Shown: in pieces, positions 63,634-64,000 of the stretch
Layout: every line of letters starts with the position of its first letter
Position numbering within the stretch: the stretch's first letter is position 1
Assembly (NCBI GenBank): GCA_003427395.1
Contig: BFEA01000001.1
Span: 1,115,923-1,179,922, forward strand
Source: Chara braunii
Lineage: Eukaryota; Streptophyta; Charophyceae; Charales; Characeae
Length of the DNA: 64,000 nt
Reading direction: 5' to 3'
Program-made: the position numbers and the translations under genes
The notes under the pieces: model-generated
What the model was told of the DNA's origin: nothing
Databases searched by the model: none
The model's input: the letters and a program-made list of their open reading frames with translations, nothing else

Positions 63634-63951
63634 CTAGTTTCTGCTGAATGTTTCCGCAGCGGCTATGTCTATGAGCGTGTCTCCCCCTCTCTTTGCCGCC
63701 GCTTCTTTCGCTCTTGAGATATCAGCCAACCCGCTCACCACCCTTCCGAGGATATCGTTTGCCATCTCTGCCACTATCTCGCTGTCGTGCTCCCTCGTTC
63801 CACCCGGAGTGTGTATCAAGTGCACACCGCTCTTAACAGTAGCCCTGGGTTCGTGGAGGATCTTCTGATCCTCTGACCTTCTGATCGTCAGTATGGACTC
63901 TGCCTTCAGTTTTGAGGAAATGCTGCAGTTGCACTTGGAGGATGAGGGCAT
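63634..63951 (-). CDS. Small ORF, unknown
   Basis: 105 codons from ATG 63951, the first ATG after an in-frame TGA. The C-terminal half, EIVAEMANDILGRVVSGLADI, SRAKEAAAKRGGDTLIDIAAA, has amino-acid use typical of a real helical protein; the N-terminal third (SSSKCNCSISSKLKAES) does not. It could be a last exon of a gene running in from the right. Family not recognised. Confidence 0.3.
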   Translation of the reverse strand: MPSSSKCNCSISSKLKAESILTIRRSEDQKILHEPRATVKSGVHLIHTPGGTREHDSEIVAEMANDILGRVVSGLADISRAKEAAAKRGGDTLIDIAAAETFSRN

Positions 63952-64000
63952 TTCGAACGCGCAAGCAGAAGCTCAACCGGAGGTGATGTTTTCCTTTTGA

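Overview
The window is eukaryotic nuclear DNA made almost entirely of transposable elements. Visible genes are retroelement gag-pol remnants, spliceosomal donor and acceptor signals, LTRs, microsatellites and scaffold gaps. There is no bacterial operon structure, rRNA or bacterial-type gene. The Ty3/Gypsy chromovirus remnants with long coiled-coil Gag leaders, the tRNA-Asp-type primer binding site and the general look of the proteins suggest a charophyte/streptophyte alga, and Chara braunii is my best guess. That is an inference from memory of similar hypothetical proteins, not a database result.

Layout. (1) 1-10.8 kb: a 2-kb direct repeat (133-2141 and 8213-10221) brackets a decayed chromovirus on the + strand (element A, 2142-7647) and a minus-strand coiled-coil gag remnant; an inverted copy of A's LTR follows (10229-10810). 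(2) 10.8-18.5 kb: LTR-like repeats and minisatellites, with one convincing host-gene exon on the minus strand (15598-15860) that resembles the C-terminal part of an RNA polymerase largest subunit, perhaps Pol IV/V. (3) 18.3-21.6 kb: a 703-base gap, a head-to-head inverted pair of LTRs (19355-20110 and 20242-21023), and the 3' end of a minus-strand chromovirus (element B). (4) 21633-39651: an 18-kb minus-strand Ty3/Gypsy element (element C) inserted inside B's integrase gene. It has 2.8-3.6 kb LTRs full of minisatellites, a tRNA-Asp PBS, nearly complete protease-RT-RNase H-integrase with catalytic residues kept, and about 4.6 kb of unrecognised accessory ORFs upstream of gag, at least three of which are paralogous. 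(5) 39.7-48.4 kb: a sequencing-adapter artefact at 40061-40098, gene-poor repeats, and six hairpins with a conserved loop and covarying stems (43069-43718). (6) 48409-51782: a third giant LTR, related to element C, with a 46-bp minisatellite. (7) 52211-60383: a second decayed chromovirus on the + strand (element E). (8) 60.4-64 kb: microsatellites, tRNA-derived repeats, and weak exon or ORF candidates.

How it fits together: nested LTR insertions (C inside B, and others truncating each other) built the region. Elements A and E have lost catalytic residues and frames. Element C is the best preserved and the most unusual in gene content. The two items most worth following up are the covarying hairpin family and the accessory-ORF module of element C. 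Two structures are wholly or partly assembly products: the adapter with its flanking 134-bp duplication, and possibly the 8,080-bp offset repeat next to a single N.
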